DNA of 64,000 nt from contig NZ_SJXD01000011.1 of assembly GCF_004336745.1 (NCBI RefSeq), forward strand, positions 186,001 to 250,000, given 5' to 3'. The stretch comes from Roseococcus sp. SYP-B2431 (GTDB lineage Bacteria; Pseudomonadota; Alphaproteobacteria; Acetobacterales; Acetobacteraceae). The notes beneath the pieces were generated by a model. The model was not told the origin of the DNA, made no database searches, and was given only the letters and a program-made list of their open reading frames with translations. Positions 55,880 to 64,000 of this stretch are shown in pieces; position 1 is the stretch's first letter; each line of letters opens with the position of its first letter. The position numbers were made by a program, and so were the translations under genes.

Positions 55880-55923
55880 CTACCAGGCCGCCTCCGGCGC
55901 GGAATTTACCAAGCCGCCTCCGG
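55880..55923. repeat. Direct repeat of the hemF 3' end
   Basis: The last 18 bases of hemF (55906-55923, coding PEAAW and stop) recur with two changes at 55880-55897, 26 bases further down the gene's direction and ending in another stop triplet. A weaker third copy may lie at 55857-55874. Confidence 0.6.
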
Positions 55924-56796
55924 CGGGAGGGACATCAGGATCGCCTCGACATTGCCGCCCGTCTTCAACCCGAAGACCGTGCCGCGGTCGTGGAGCAGGT
56001 TGAACTCGGCATAGCGGCCGCGGCGCAGGAGCTGATGCTGGCGCTCCTCCGGCGTCCAGGCCTCGTGCATCCGCTTCGCGACGATGGCGGGGTAGGCTTC
56101 CAGGAAGGCGAGCCCGACATCCTTCGTGAACGCGAAATCCGCCTCGGCGCCGCGGCCCGGCGTCCGGTCCCCGAGCCAGTCGTAGAAGATGCCGCCGAGG
56201 CCGCGCGTCTCCTTGCGGTGCGGCAGGTAGAAATACTCGTCGCACCACTGCTTGAAGCGCGGGTAGTAGGTCGGGTCATGCGCGTCGCAGGCCCGCTGGA
56301 AGGCGGCGTGGAAGAAGGCGGCATCCTCCAGGCTCTCCGGCGCCGTCAGGTTCATCGGGGTGATGTCCCCGCCGCCGCCGAACCAGGCCCGGCGCGTGAT
56401 GATGAAGCGCGTGTTCATATGCGCCGTCGGCACCCGGGGCGACCGCGGATGCGCCACCAGCGAGACGCCCGTCGCGAGGAAGCGCGGATCCTCCTCGGCG
56501 CCCGGGATCTGCGACCGGAACTCGGGGGAGAACTCGCCATGCACGGTCGATACGTTGACGCCGACCTTCTCGAAGACCCGGCCGCGCATCACGCCCATGG
56601 TCCCGCCGCCGCCTTCCGGCCGCTGCCAGGGCGTATAGGTGAAGCGCCCGGCGGGGAGGTCCGCATGCGGGCCGGCGGCCAGGGCGTCCTCGTTCGATTC
56701 GAAGGCGGCGCAGAGCCGGTCGCGGAGCTGGACGAACCAGGCCTCGGCGGCGCCGGCGAGAGGGTGTGTCGGGGGGGCGAGGGGCGGTTCGGTCAT
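55906..56796 (-). CDS. hemF: Oxygen-dependent coproporphyrinogen III oxidase
   Basis: A 296-residue enzyme converting coproporphyrinogen III to protoporphyrinogen IX with O2. [12 protein letters not shown], the [20 protein letters not shown] block and [20 protein letters not shown] are the family signatures. It supplies haem for the cytochrome bc1 genes that start 284 bases away in the opposite direction. Length and start are normal. Confidence 0.95.
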   Translation of the reverse strand: MTEPPLAPPTHPLAGAAEAWFVQLRDRLCAAFESNEDALAAGPHADLPAGRFTYTPWQRPEGGGGTMGVMRGRVFEKVGVNVSTVHGEFSPEFRSQIPGAEEDPRFLATGVSLVAHPRSPRVPTAHMNTRFIITRRAWFGGGGDITPMNLTAPESLEDAAFFHAAFQRACDAHDPTYYPRFKQWCDEYFYLPHRKETRGLGGIFYDWLGDRTPGRGAEADFAFTKDVGLAFLEAYPAIVAKRMHEAWTPEERQHQLLRRGRYAEFNLLHDRGTVFGLKTGGNVEAILMSLPPEAAW

Positions 56797-56954
56797 GATG
56801 TTGCGAGCTTATCGCATCGCGCGCCGAACGGGCGAGGGGGGGCGGCGGCCTCACGAATCGCCGTGGCCGCCCGGTCAACCGGCAGGCCGGCGCTCCGCCG
56901 CCAGGAAACCGTCAAGCCACGGAGGCAATTGCGCGTTCTTAAGCCGCGGCGCGG

Positions 56955-56983
56955 TTGCCACATTCTCAAACCGACCGTAATAG
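56955..56983 (+). promoter_or_regulatory. Candidate promoter of the petABC operon
   Basis: TTGCCA (56955-56960), 17 bases, TAATAG (56978-56983) in the AT-richest part of the 283-base gap between hemF and petA. The -35 box matches 5 of 6; the -10 box is weak. It would leave a leader of about 90 bases. Confidence 0.35.
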
Positions 56984-57079
56984 GCACGGAGGTCTCCGGG
57001 GCCAGGCGACGCGTGCCCAAAGCCCCGGGGAGCAAGGGTTTCATCCGGACTTCGACGGATGGGCAGAGAGGTGACCTGA

Positions 57080-57637
57080 ATGGCTGACGCGCTGGCAACG
57101 CCTGGGACGCACGGGGACCACCCGGGCTCGACCAAGCGGGACTTCCTCAAGCTCACGGCCGTGGCTTTCGCCGCGGTGGGCACCGGCGCCATCGTCTGGC
57201 CCTTCGTCTCCCAGCTGGCCCCGGCCCGCGACGTGCTGGCGCTGGCCAGCACCGACGTCGACATCGGGCCCATCACGGTCGGCCAGGCCGTCACCGTGAT
57301 GTGGCGCGGCAAGCCCGTCTTCCTGCGCCACCGCACGGAGGAGGAGATCGCCGCCGCGCGCGCCGTGCCGATGGACGAGCTCAAGGACCCCGCCACCGAC
57401 GAATCCCGCGTGCAGCGCGCGCCCTGGCTCGTCGTCGTCGGTGTCTGCACCCATCTGGGCTGCATTCCGCTCGGCCAGAAGCCGACCGATCCGAAGGGCG
57501 ACTACGGCGGGTGGTTCTGCCCCTGCCACGGCAGCCACTACGATACCTCCGCGCGCATCCGGAAGGGGCCGGCGCCGCTGAACCTGCCGGTGCCGGGCTA
57601 CGCCTTCACCTCCGACACCGCCATCCGCATCGGCTGA
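57080..57637 (+). CDS. petA: Ubiquinol-cytochrome c reductase, Rieske iron-sulfur subunit
   Basis: A 185-residue subunit of complex III. The N-terminal KRDFLKLTAVAFAAVGTGAI is both a Tat-type signal and the membrane anchor. The 2Fe-2S ligands are in CTHLGC and CPCHGSHYD, with the insertion normal for alphaproteobacteria between them. First gene of petABC. Confidence 0.97.
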   Translation: MADALATPGTHGDHPGSTKRDFLKLTAVAFAAVGTGAIVWPFVSQLAPARDVLALASTDVDIGPITVGQAVTVMWRGKPVFLRHRTEEEIAAARAVPMDELKDPATDESRVQRAPWLVVVGVCTHLGCIPLGQKPTDPKGDYGGWFCPCHGSHYDTSARIRKGPAPLNLPVPGYAFTSDTAIRIG

Positions 57638-57701
57638 CCGAGACCGGGCGGGCGGCATGACGCCGCGCCGCCCATGCCGCAACTTCTAGAGGACGAGCAA
57701 C

Positions 57702-58985
57702 ATGGCCGGCGGCCTGCACGACTCTCAAATCGCGAACCCCGTCATCCGCTGGATCGACCAGCGGCTGCCGGTGTTCACCATGATGCAGAAGGAATACGGC
57801 GTCTTCCCGACGCCGCGTAACTTCAACTACTTCTGGAACTTCGGCGCGCTCGCCATGATCAATCTCGTGATCATGATCGTGACCGGCATCGTGCTCGCGA
57901 TGCACTACACGCCGCATGTCACCATGGCCTTCGACAGCGTCGAGCGCATCATGCGCGACGTGAACTTCGGCTGGCTGATCCGCTATGCCCATGCCAACGG
58001 CGCCTCGATGTTCTTCATCGTGGTCTATATCCACATCTGGCGCGGCATGTACTACGGCTCCTTCAAGGCGCCGCGCGAGCTGCTCTGGATGCTGGGCGTC
58101 GTGATCTTCCTGCTGATGATGGCCACCGCCTTCATGGGCTACGTTCTGCCCTGGGGCCAGATGTCCTTCTGGGGCGCGACCGTCATCACCAACCTGTTCA
58201 GCGCGATCCCGCTCGTGGGCGACACCATCGTGACCTACCTGTGGGGCGGCTTCTCGGTCGACAACCCCACGCTGAACCGCTTCTTCTCGCTGCACTACCT
58301 GCTGCCCTTCGTGATCACGGGCGTGGTGTTCCTGCACATCGCGGCCCTGCACATCACGGGCTCGAACAACCCGCTGGGCATCGAGCCCAAGGGCCCGCAG
58401 GACACGCTGCCCTTCCACCCGTACTACACGATCAAGGACAGCGTCGGCATCGTCGTCTACCTGATGGTCTTCGCGGTGCTGGTCTTCTTCGCGCCGAACT
58501 ACCTGGGCCATCCGGACAACTACATCCCGGCCAATCCCATGGTGACGCCGGCGCACATCGTCCCGGAATGGTACTTCCTGCCCTTCTACGCGATCCTGCG
58601 CGCGGTGCCGGACAAGCTCGGCGGCGTGCTGCTGATGGGCGGCTCGATCGTGCTGCTCTTCGTCCTGCCCTGGCTCGACACGTCGAAGGTGCGCTCGCTG
58701 CGCTTCCGCCCGATCAGCCGCGTGCTCTTCCTTCTCTGGACGATCAACTTCTTCGTCCTGATGTGGTGCGGCGCGAAGCCGGCGGAGCAGCCCTACGTCC
58801 TGATCAGCCAGATCTCGACCATGATCTACTTCGGCTACTTCCTGGTCGCCCTGCCGCTGCTCGGCCGCTTCGAGCGTCCGCTGCCGCTGCCCGAAAGCAT
58901 CGCCGTCGCCGTGCTGGGGCCGAAGGCCCTCGGCGCCGGCCCCCTGCCGGGCGGCGTCACCGCCAAGCCGATGGAAAAGGCCTGA
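57702..58985 (+). CDS. petB: Cytochrome b subunit of the bc1 complex
   Basis: A 427-residue membrane protein with eight helices. Haem-ligating histidines are in [18 protein letters not shown] and the following helix, and in [20 protein letters not shown]; the quinol-site [13 protein letters not shown] is intact. It carries both Qo and Qi sites. 64 bases after petA, 3 bases before petC. Confidence 0.97.
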   Translation: MAGGLHDSQIANPVIRWIDQRLPVFTMMQKEYGVFPTPRNFNYFWNFGALAMINLVIMIVTGIVLAMHYTPHVTMAFDSVERIMRDVNFGWLIRYAHANGASMFFIVVYIHIWRGMYYGSFKAPRELLWMLGVVIFLLMMATAFMGYVLPWGQMSFWGATVITNLFSAIPLVGDTIVTYLWGGFSVDNPTLNRFFSLHYLLPFVITGVVFLHIAALHITGSNNPLGIEPKGPQDTLPFHPYYTIKDSVGIVVYLMVFAVLVFFAPNYLGHPDNYIPANPMVTPAHIVPEWYFLPFYAILRAVPDKLGGVLLMGGSIVLLFVLPWLDTSKVRSLRFRPISRVLFLLWTINFFVLMWCGAKPAEQPYVLISQISTMIYFGYFLVALPLLGRFERPLPLPESIAVAVLGPKALGAGPLPGGVTAKPMEKA

Positions 58986-58988
58986 ACC

Positions 58989-59768
58989 ATGCGTAAGATC
59001 CAGGCCCTTCTCCTCGTCGCCGGCCTCCTCGGGGGCGGCCTCTCCGGCGCGGCGCCCGCCTTCGCGGCGGACGACCACGCGGCCCCCCAGGCGCCCGATG
59101 CCGGCTTCAGCTTCAACCGCATCTTCGGCACCTTCGATCGGGCGTCGGCGCAGCGCGGCTTCCAGGTCTACAAGGAGGTCTGCTCCAGCTGCCACTCGAT
59201 GCGGCAGATGTACTACCGCAACCTCACCGACCTCGGGCTGAGCCCGGACCAGGTGCGCAACATCGCGGCGAGCTTCCAGATCACCGACGGCCCGAACGAC
59301 GAGGGCGCGATGTTCGAGCGCGCCGGCCGCGTCTCCGACCATTTCCGCCGGCCCTTCGCCAACGACAACGCCGCCCGCGCGGCGAATGGCGGCGCCTTCC
59401 CGCCGGACCTCTCGGTGATCACCAAGGCCCGCGAGGGCGGCGCCAACTACATCCACGCGCTGCTCACCGGCTATCGCGAGCCGCCGGCCGGCGTCACGGT
59501 GATGGAGGGCATGCACTACAACGCCTACTTCCCCGGCCATCAGATCGCGATGGCGCCGCCGCTCAACGACGGCCAGGTGGAGTTCGCGGGCGGCGCGCCG
59601 AACACGGTCGAGGCCATGGCGCGCGACGTGTCCACCTTCCTCGCCTGGGCCGCCGAGCCCGAACTCGAGGCGCGGCGCGCGCTGGGCGTGAAGATCCTGA
59701 TCTTCCTCGGCATCCTGGGCGTGCTCGCCTATCTGACGAAGCGGAAGATCTGGGCCGACGCGCACTGA
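58989..59768 (+). CDS. petC: Cytochrome c1 subunit of the bc1 complex
   Basis: A 259-residue protein with a cleaved signal peptide (LLLVAGLLGGGLSGAAPAFA), haem c site VCSSCHSMRQMYYRNL, sixth-ligand Met in HQIAMAPPLNDG and a C-terminal membrane anchor ILIFLGILGVLAYLTKRKIW. Passes electrons to a soluble cytochrome c. Last gene of the operon; a strong hairpin follows. Confidence 0.97.
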   Translation: MRKIQALLLVAGLLGGGLSGAAPAFAADDHAAPQAPDAGFSFNRIFGTFDRASAQRGFQVYKEVCSSCHSMRQMYYRNLTDLGLSPDQVRNIAASFQITDGPNDEGAMFERAGRVSDHFRRPFANDNAARAANGGAFPPDLSVITKAREGGANYIHALLTGYREPPAGVTVMEGMHYNAYFPGHQIAMAPPLNDGQVEFAGGAPNTVEAMARDVSTFLAWAAEPELEARRALGVKILIFLGILGVLAYLTKRKIWADAH

Positions 59769-59842
59769 GCCTTCGCGGGACTGTCATCGGCGGCTGATGT
59801 CGCCAGGCAGACATCTGATCTAGACCTCGTCTAGTTTCCTTT

Positions 59843-59867
59843 GGGGGGACGCTTCCGGCGTCCCCCC
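59843..59867 (+). terminator. Intrinsic terminator after petABC
   Basis: GGGGGGACGC (59843-59852), loop TTCCG, GCGTCCCCCC (59858-59867): a perfect 10-base stem followed by TTCGCATTT. It separates the bc1 operon from mtnP, whose start is only 22 bases further. Confidence 0.75.
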
Positions 59868-59889
59868 TTCGCATTTGGAGAATCCCAGC

Positions 59890-60789
59890 GTGAGCGAGAC
59901 CCCCAGCGTGAGCGAGACGGTGGAACCGGTGATCGGCCTCATCGGCGGCTCCGGCCTTTATGACATCGAGGGCCTGGAGGACCGCGAGTGGCGGCGCGTC
60001 TCCACCCCCTGGGGCGAGCCCTCGGACGACCTCCTCTTCGGCCGCCTCGCCGGCATCAGATGCGTCTTCCTGCCGCGTCACGGCCGCGGCCATCCGACGC
60101 CGCCCTCCGCCCTCAACTTCCGCGCCAATATCGACGCGCTGAAGCGCTCCGGCGTGACGGACGTGATCTCGCTCTCCGCCGTGGGCTCACTGCAGGAGAA
60201 CCTGCCGCCCGGCCATTTCGTGATCGTCGACCAGTTCATCGACCGCACCTTCGCGCGGGAGAAGTCCTTCTTCGGCACGGGCTGCGTTGCGCATGTCAGC
60301 GTCGCCCACCCGACCTGCCCGCGCCTCTCCGACGCGATCGAGGACTCCGGCAGGGAGCTCGGCCTGCCGATGACGCGCGGCGGCACCTACCTCGTCATGG
60401 AAGGCCCGCAGTTCAGCACCAAGGCCGAGAGCCTGCTCTACCGGCAATGGGGCTGCCACGTGATCGGCATGACCAATATGCCGGAGGCCAAGCTCGCCCG
60501 CGAGGCGGAGCTCTGCTACGCGAGCGTCGCCATGGTCACGGACTTCGACTGCTGGCACCCGGACCATGACCACGTCACCGTCGACCAGGTGGTGAAGGTG
60601 CTCTTCTCCAACGCCGACAAGGCCAAGGCGCTGGTGAGGTCGCTGATCCCGCGGATCGGCGCGCCGCGCGGACCTTGCCCCGCGGGCTGCGACCGGGCGC
60701 TGGACCACGCGATCATCACGGCGCCGGAGAAGCGCGATCCGCAGCTGCTGCGGAAGCTGGACGCGGTGGCGGGACGCATCCTGAAGTAG
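59890..60789 (+). CDS. mtnP: S-methyl-5'-thioadenosine phosphorylase
   Basis: A 299-residue phosphorylase recycling methylthioadenosine from polyamine and homoserine lactone synthesis. GLIGGSGLYDIEGL, LPRHGRGH, AVGSLQENLPPGHFVIVDQF and YLVMEGPQFSTKAES are family blocks. The start is unsettled: GTG codons at 59890 and 59908 lie in an 18-base direct repeat (SETPSV-SETV), and either could initiate; the earlier is used here. Confidence 0.93.
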   Translation: MSETPSVSETVEPVIGLIGGSGLYDIEGLEDREWRRVSTPWGEPSDDLLFGRLAGIRCVFLPRHGRGHPTPPSALNFRANIDALKRSGVTDVISLSAVGSLQENLPPGHFVIVDQFIDRTFAREKSFFGTGCVAHVSVAHPTCPRLSDAIEDSGRELGLPMTRGGTYLVMEGPQFSTKAESLLYRQWGCHVIGMTNMPEAKLAREAELCYASVAMVTDFDCWHPDHDHVTVDQVVKVLFSNADKAKALVRSLIPRIGAPRGPCPAGCDRALDHAIITAPEKRDPQLLRKLDAVAGRILK

Positions 60790-60818
60790 GCTCGGCGGCT
60801 TTGCCCGCGCATCCCGGA

Positions 60819-60835
60819 CAGGGCCTTCCGCCCTG
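60819..60835. terminator. Hairpin between convergent mtnP and mgtC, possible repeat relic
   Basis: CAGGGC (60819-60824), loop CTTCC, GCCCTG (60830-60835), flanked by CCCGGA and GGCCCGG. The wording resembles the third hairpin of the repeat at 14485-14503 in reverse complement. It would end transcription from both sides. Confidence 0.45.
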
Positions 60836-60846
60836 GGCCCGGAGGG

Positions 60847-61281
60847 TCATCTCTTGAGCTCCGTGCCTTCGCTCTTCAGCGGCACCAGGTAGCGGAGCGT
60901 CAGGAAGGTCATGACCGAGATCACCACCGCCACGTCGTAGACGCCCAGGCCCACGGAGACGCCCACCGCCCCCGTGGCCCAGAGGCTCGCCGCCGTCGCC
61001 GTGCCGAAGACCGACGTCCCGTGCTTGATGATGGCGCCGCCGCCGATGAAGCCGATGCCGGTGATGATCCCCTCGACGATGCGGGCCGCCGCCTCGGGAT
61101 GGGCCGCCGTGATGCCCTCCGTCGCCTGGATGAAGCCGCAGGCGGCCAGCGCGACCAGCGGGAAGGTCCGCAGCCCGGCGCTGCGCTCGGAGCGTTCGCG
61201 GTCCCAGCCGATCGGGACGGCCAGGGCATAGGCGGTGCCCAGCGCGATCAGGTGCGGCACGATGGAGAACTGGTCGATCAT
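60847..61281 (-). CDS. MgtC/SapB-family membrane protein (short form)
   Basis: A 144-residue protein with about four or five helices: PHLIALGTAYALAVPIGWDR then ERSAGLRTFPLVALAACG, and the conserved IITGIGFIGGGAIIKHG. It lacks the C-terminal ACT-like domain of virulence MgtC. Relatives affect growth in low magnesium and F-ATPase activity; the role here is unknown. Preceded by a short gap from the GlgX-MalQ gene. Confidence 0.88.
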   Translation of the reverse strand: MIDQFSIVPHLIALGTAYALAVPIGWDRERSERSAGLRTFPLVALAACGFIQATEGITAAHPEAAARIVEGIITGIGFIGGGAIIKHGTSVFGTATAASLWATGAVGVSVGLGVYDVAVVISVMTFLTLRYLVPLKSEGTELKR

Positions 61282-61317
61282 CGGATGGAGCCTCCTCCCT
61301 GAATCAACCCGGCGCCG

Positions 61318-64000
61318 TCAGCGCCGGCCGGCCAGCCCGGCCAGGATGGCCCGGGCTGCCGGGGTGGCGAAGACGCCCTCGGCGTCGAGGGCGAGGCGGC
61401 GGCGCCAGTTCGGCCGCTCGCGATCGGTGCCGGGCAGGTTCACGGCGACCCGCTCGCCGGCGAGATCCTCGGCCTGGACCAGCAGCATGAGCGAGGGCGT
61501 GGCCGCGACATAGGCATGGATCGCGCCCGCCAGCTCGGGCGGCAGCTCGTCCCGGACGGTCCCGGGCAGGTCGATGCCGGCCTCGCGCAGCGCCGCGAGC
61601 AGGGCATCCCGCTCGGCCAGCCGGTCCGCGCGCGCGCTCCCGGCCGCCTCGGCGTCGAGCAGGCCCAGGGCCTCGCGCTCGGCGATGTCGGCGGCTTCCC
61701 ACCAGCCGGCGAGCGTCGGCAGGTCGTGGGTGGAGATGCAGGCCGCGGCCAGCACCGGGTAGCGCTGCGGCCTGCGGAAGCCCGCGCCGTCGCGCTCGAA
61801 CCAGAGCACCCGGTAGGAGAGGAGCCGCGCCTCCTGCAGTTCCTCGCGCAGCCCGGGCGGCACCGTGCCGAGATCCTCGCCCACCACGGCGCAGGAGGCC
61901 CGGTGGGATTCCAGCGCGACCTCGCCCAGCCAGGGGTGGAAGGGCTGGTCGAGGTAGCAGCCCTCTGCCGCCGTGGCGCCGTCGGGCACGAGGAAGAGCC
62001 GCTTGAGCCCCAGCACATGGTCGATCCGGAGCGCGGCCGCATGGCGCATATTGGCGCGGACCAGCGCCGCGAAGGCGGCGTGGCCGGTGGCCTCCGAGGC
62101 GACGGGGTCGAGGGGGGGCACGCCCCAGACCTGGCCGAGCGGACCCAGCGGGTCCGGCGGCGCGCCGACCGAGAGGCCGGGGAGGAAGTCCATGTCCCCG
62201 GACCAGAGCTCGGCGCCGTCCGGCGCGGTCCCCACGGCGAGGTCGCGATAGAGGCCGGCGCCCGCCTCGGCCGCCCCGGCCATCTGGCGGTCGGCGAGGA
62301 ATTGCAGCCAGGCGTGGAAGCCGACCGCATCCGCCTCCTGCGCGCAAAAGGATTCCACGCCCGCGTCCCGGCCATGACGGAGGCCGGCCGGCCAGCGGCG
62401 TGCATCGCTGTGGCCCGCAAGCTCGGCCAGGGCGTTGAAGGCCGCGAAGCGCTCCAGCGCCGCGCCGCCCGCGGCGCGGAAGGCGCGAAAATCCGGGTCG
62501 TCGTGGTCGCAGCGCGTCCAGGCGGCGTGCAGCGCACGGCGCTTGGCCTGCCAGACGGCGGGATAGTCCACCGAATCCAGCCTGCGGAGGCCGGAAAAAT
62601 CCCCGGCGCCGCCGAGACGCGACACGTCGATCAGCATCGGCTCCAGGAAGCGGCGGTCCGAGGGCTGGTAGGGGCTGGCGCGCTCGCGCTCCGTGGGATG
62701 GAGCGCGTGCGGCGGGCTGATGCCGAGCCAGAGCGCCTTCTCGGCCCCCGCCCGGCGGGCGAGCCCGGCGATGGCGGTGAAGTCGCCCATGCCCTGGTCG
62801 GCCGCGTGCCGCAGCGAATAGCTTTGCGCGGTCACGCCGAGATGGCGCCGGCCGGCTTCCATGGAGCGCGGCAGGAAACAGGAGGGCGGCGCCGCGGTGA
62901 TCCGGCAGAGCGTGTCGCGGAAGCGCAGCTCGTGGCGGCCGAGGGGAAGGGCCGGGAGGGTGGTGCGGCCGTCCTCGGACTCCAGGGCCAGGTCGCGCCT
63001 GCTGCCGTCCTCGAGCGTCAGATGCAGGTCCAGCCTTGCCGGAAGGCCCTCGCCCAGGGCCAGGACCGTCGGCCTCCCGGCGCGCGCGGCGAGATGCAGG
63101 GGCAGCGGCGGCCGATGCCGGCGGCGCGCGAGGCTGTCGCGTGCCTGGGCCGCGGTCGCGGCGGGCAGGCCGAGCGCGCCGAGGATGTGGCGCAGCGTGG
63201 CCTCGGGCACCTGGTGCTCGCGGCCCTCCAGGTCGGGCCAGACGGGCGAGAGGCCGGCCTCTCGTGCCAGCCGCGCCAGCAGGTCGGGATCGGCGGCCTC
63301 CGGGCCGCGCCCCGCCGAGGGCCGCTCGGCCAGCAGCATCACGGAGCGCGGCGCCAGCTCTCCGACCGTGTCGGCCTGGGGCCGGGCGCTGTCGGCGAGC
63401 AGGCGCCAGGAGAAGTCCCACCGCGCCGGGGGAAGCCGCAACGCCAGCGCCTCGTCGCCGCCATTGCAGGCCAGCAGGACGCGGTCGCCCTCGGCATGGA
63501 GCAGCGCGACGAGGCAGCGGGCCTCCTCCCATTCGGCGGGCTCGATGGGCCGGCCGTCGGCGTGCAGCCAGGCGACATCGGGCAGGCCGGTGCCGTCGAC
63601 GGGACCGCCGGTCAGCGTCGCGGTCGCATGCAGCGCGGGGTGCGCCCGCCGCGCGGCGATCAGCCGTGCGGTGAAGTCCACCAGCCCCTGGTCCATGCCC
63701 GCCCAGTCGAACCAGGAGGTCGCATTGTCCTGCGCATAGGCGTTGTTGTTGCCGTCCTGGCTGCGGCCCGCCTCGTCGCCCATGGAGATCATCGGCAGCC
63801 CGCGCGCGCTCAGCAGCGTCGCCAGCAGCGCCCGGACGTCGCCGGCGCGGCGGGCCTGGATGGCGGGATCGTCGGTGGGGCCTTCGGCGCCGTGGTTCCA
63901 GGAGTTGTTGTCGCCGGCCCCGTCGCGGTTCTCCTCGCCATTCGCGCGATTGTGCCGGTGCTCGTGGCTGACGAGGTCGCGCAGCGTGAACCCGTCATGC
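61318..64000 (-). CDS. GlgX-MalQ fusion: glycogen debranching enzyme / 4-alpha-glucanotransferase (N-terminus outside window)
   Basis: 894 codons are visible in one frame, open at the right edge. The first 205 or so residues are the C-terminal part of GlgX (FTLRDLVSHEHRHNRANGEE, NNSWNHGAEGPTDDP, ISMGDEAGRSQDGNNNAYAQ, SWFDWAGM). After a short linker near PSAGRGPEAADP a whole MalQ follows: SYSLRHAADQGMGDF, the nucleophile Asp in ALRIDHVLGLKRLFLVP, the acid Glu in VVGEDLGTVPPGLRE, and ISTHDLPTLAGWWE. The product should debranch glycogen and rearrange the maltodextrins released. GlgX catalytic residues lie off the window. Confidence 0.9.
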   Translation of the reverse strand, partial: HDGFTLRDLVSHEHRHNRANGEENRDGAGDNNSWNHGAEGPTDDPAIQARRAGDVRALLATLLSARGLPMISMGDEAGRSQDGNNNAYAQDNATSWFDWAGMDQGLVDFTARLIAARRAHPALHATATLTGGPVDGTGLPDVAWLHADGRPIEPAEWEEARCLVALLHAEGDRVLLACNGGDEALALRLPPARWDFSWRLLADSARPQADTVGELAPRSVMLLAERPSAGRGPEAADPDLLARLAREAGLSPVWPDLEGREHQVPEATLRHILGALGLPAATAAQARDSLARRRHRPPLPLHLAARAGRPTVLALGEGLPARLDLHLTLEDGSRRDLALESEDGRTTLPALPLGRHELRFRDTLCRITAAPPSCFLPRSMEAGRRHLGVTAQSYSLRHAADQGMGDFTAIAGLARRAGAEKALWLGISPPHALHPTERERASPYQPSDRRFLEPMLIDVSRLGGAGDFSGLRRLDSVDYPAVWQAKRRALHAAWTRCDHDDPDFRAFRAAGGAALERFAAFNALAELAGHSDARRWPAGLRHGRDAGVESFCAQEADAVGFHAWLQFLADRQMAGAAEAGAGLYRDLAVGTAPDGAELWSGDMDFLPGLSVGAPPDPLGPLGQVWGVPPLDPVASEATGHAAFAALVRANMRHAAALRIDHVLGLKRLFLVPDGATAAEGCYLDQPFHPWLGEVALESHRASCAVVGEDLGTVPPGLREELQEARLLSYRVLWFERDGAGFRRPQRYPVLAAACISTHDLPTLAGWWEAADIAEREALGLLDAEAAGSARADRLAERDALLAALREAGIDLPGTVRDELPPELAGAIHAYVAATPSLMLLVQAEDLAGERVAVNLPGTDRERPNWRRRLALDAEGVFATPAARAILAGLAGRR

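Noticed and set aside
61318-64000. Two separate genes joined by a sequencing error
   Set aside because: The frame is continuous through the junction with normal codon use and a Pro/Gly linker; no compensating frameshift is needed.

Overview
The window is about 70% GC, densely coded and has no rRNA, tRNA, insertion sequence or CRISPR array that I can recognise. Gene content points to an aerobic alphaproteobacterium of the Acetobacteraceae/Rhodospirillales, most like Roseomonas and its relatives. The grounds are several solute-binding proteins of the Liv and Bug types, a NepR-type anti-sigma factor, an HWE histidine kinase, a cytochrome bc1 operon, aerobic HemF, short pyruvoyl Psd beside PssA, and the xseB-ispA-dxs-tlyA order. 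This is inference from family content; no 16S gene is present.

Layout. 1-10.9 kb: the end of an ABC exporter, then a catabolic/uptake region (LysR regulator, solute-binding protein, Baeyer-Villiger-type monooxygenase, SH3 lipoprotein, PrpF-family isomerase, complete five-gene Liv-type ABC importer). 10.9-15.4 kb: GNAT acetyltransferase, pirin, a TauE/SafE permease with a small partner gene and a divergent LysR gene, and a universal stress protein. 15.4-28.3 kb: housekeeping genes (APH/ATPase fusion, pdxH, fabI, CPA2 antiporter, aroC, psd-pssA), an unknown 401-residue protein, a peptide-type binding protein and a LysM envelope protein. 28.3-32.7 kb: four translationally coupled genes for acyl-CoA chemistry (two class I CoA-transferase subunits, a CaiB-type CoA-transferase, a DehI-like protein) and a secreted proline-rich protein. 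33-35.2 kb: uvrB.

35.2-40.6 kb is the most interesting stretch. All its genes lie on the minus strand: a NepR-like anti-sigma factor with no sigma factor gene beside it, a PRC-barrel protein, a DUF883 membrane protein, Dps, a glycine-zipper lipoprotein and a large HWE hybrid kinase. The receiver of that kinase has Ala in place of the phosphorylatable Asp. Three transcription units here, and yciE at 55.1 kb, are preceded by a -35-like pentamer, exactly 16 bases, then CGTT. This matches the known general stress response (sigma-EcfG) promoter layout.

40.6-46 kb: tlyA, dxs, ispA, xseB, a histone deacetylase-family enzyme and a TusA-like protein. 46-52 kb: ROK kinase, PhoX phosphatase, xth, an A-type Fe-S carrier and dgt. 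52-57 kb: lipoprotein, glutathione-dependent formaldehyde dehydrogenase, Bug-type binding protein, YciE and hemF. 57-61.3 kb: petABC (cytochrome bc1), mtnP and mgtC. The right edge holds a minus-strand GlgX-MalQ fusion whose N-terminus lies outside the window.

A dispersed palindromic repeat occurs at about 14.4 and 41.4 kb, probably with a relic at 60.8 kb.
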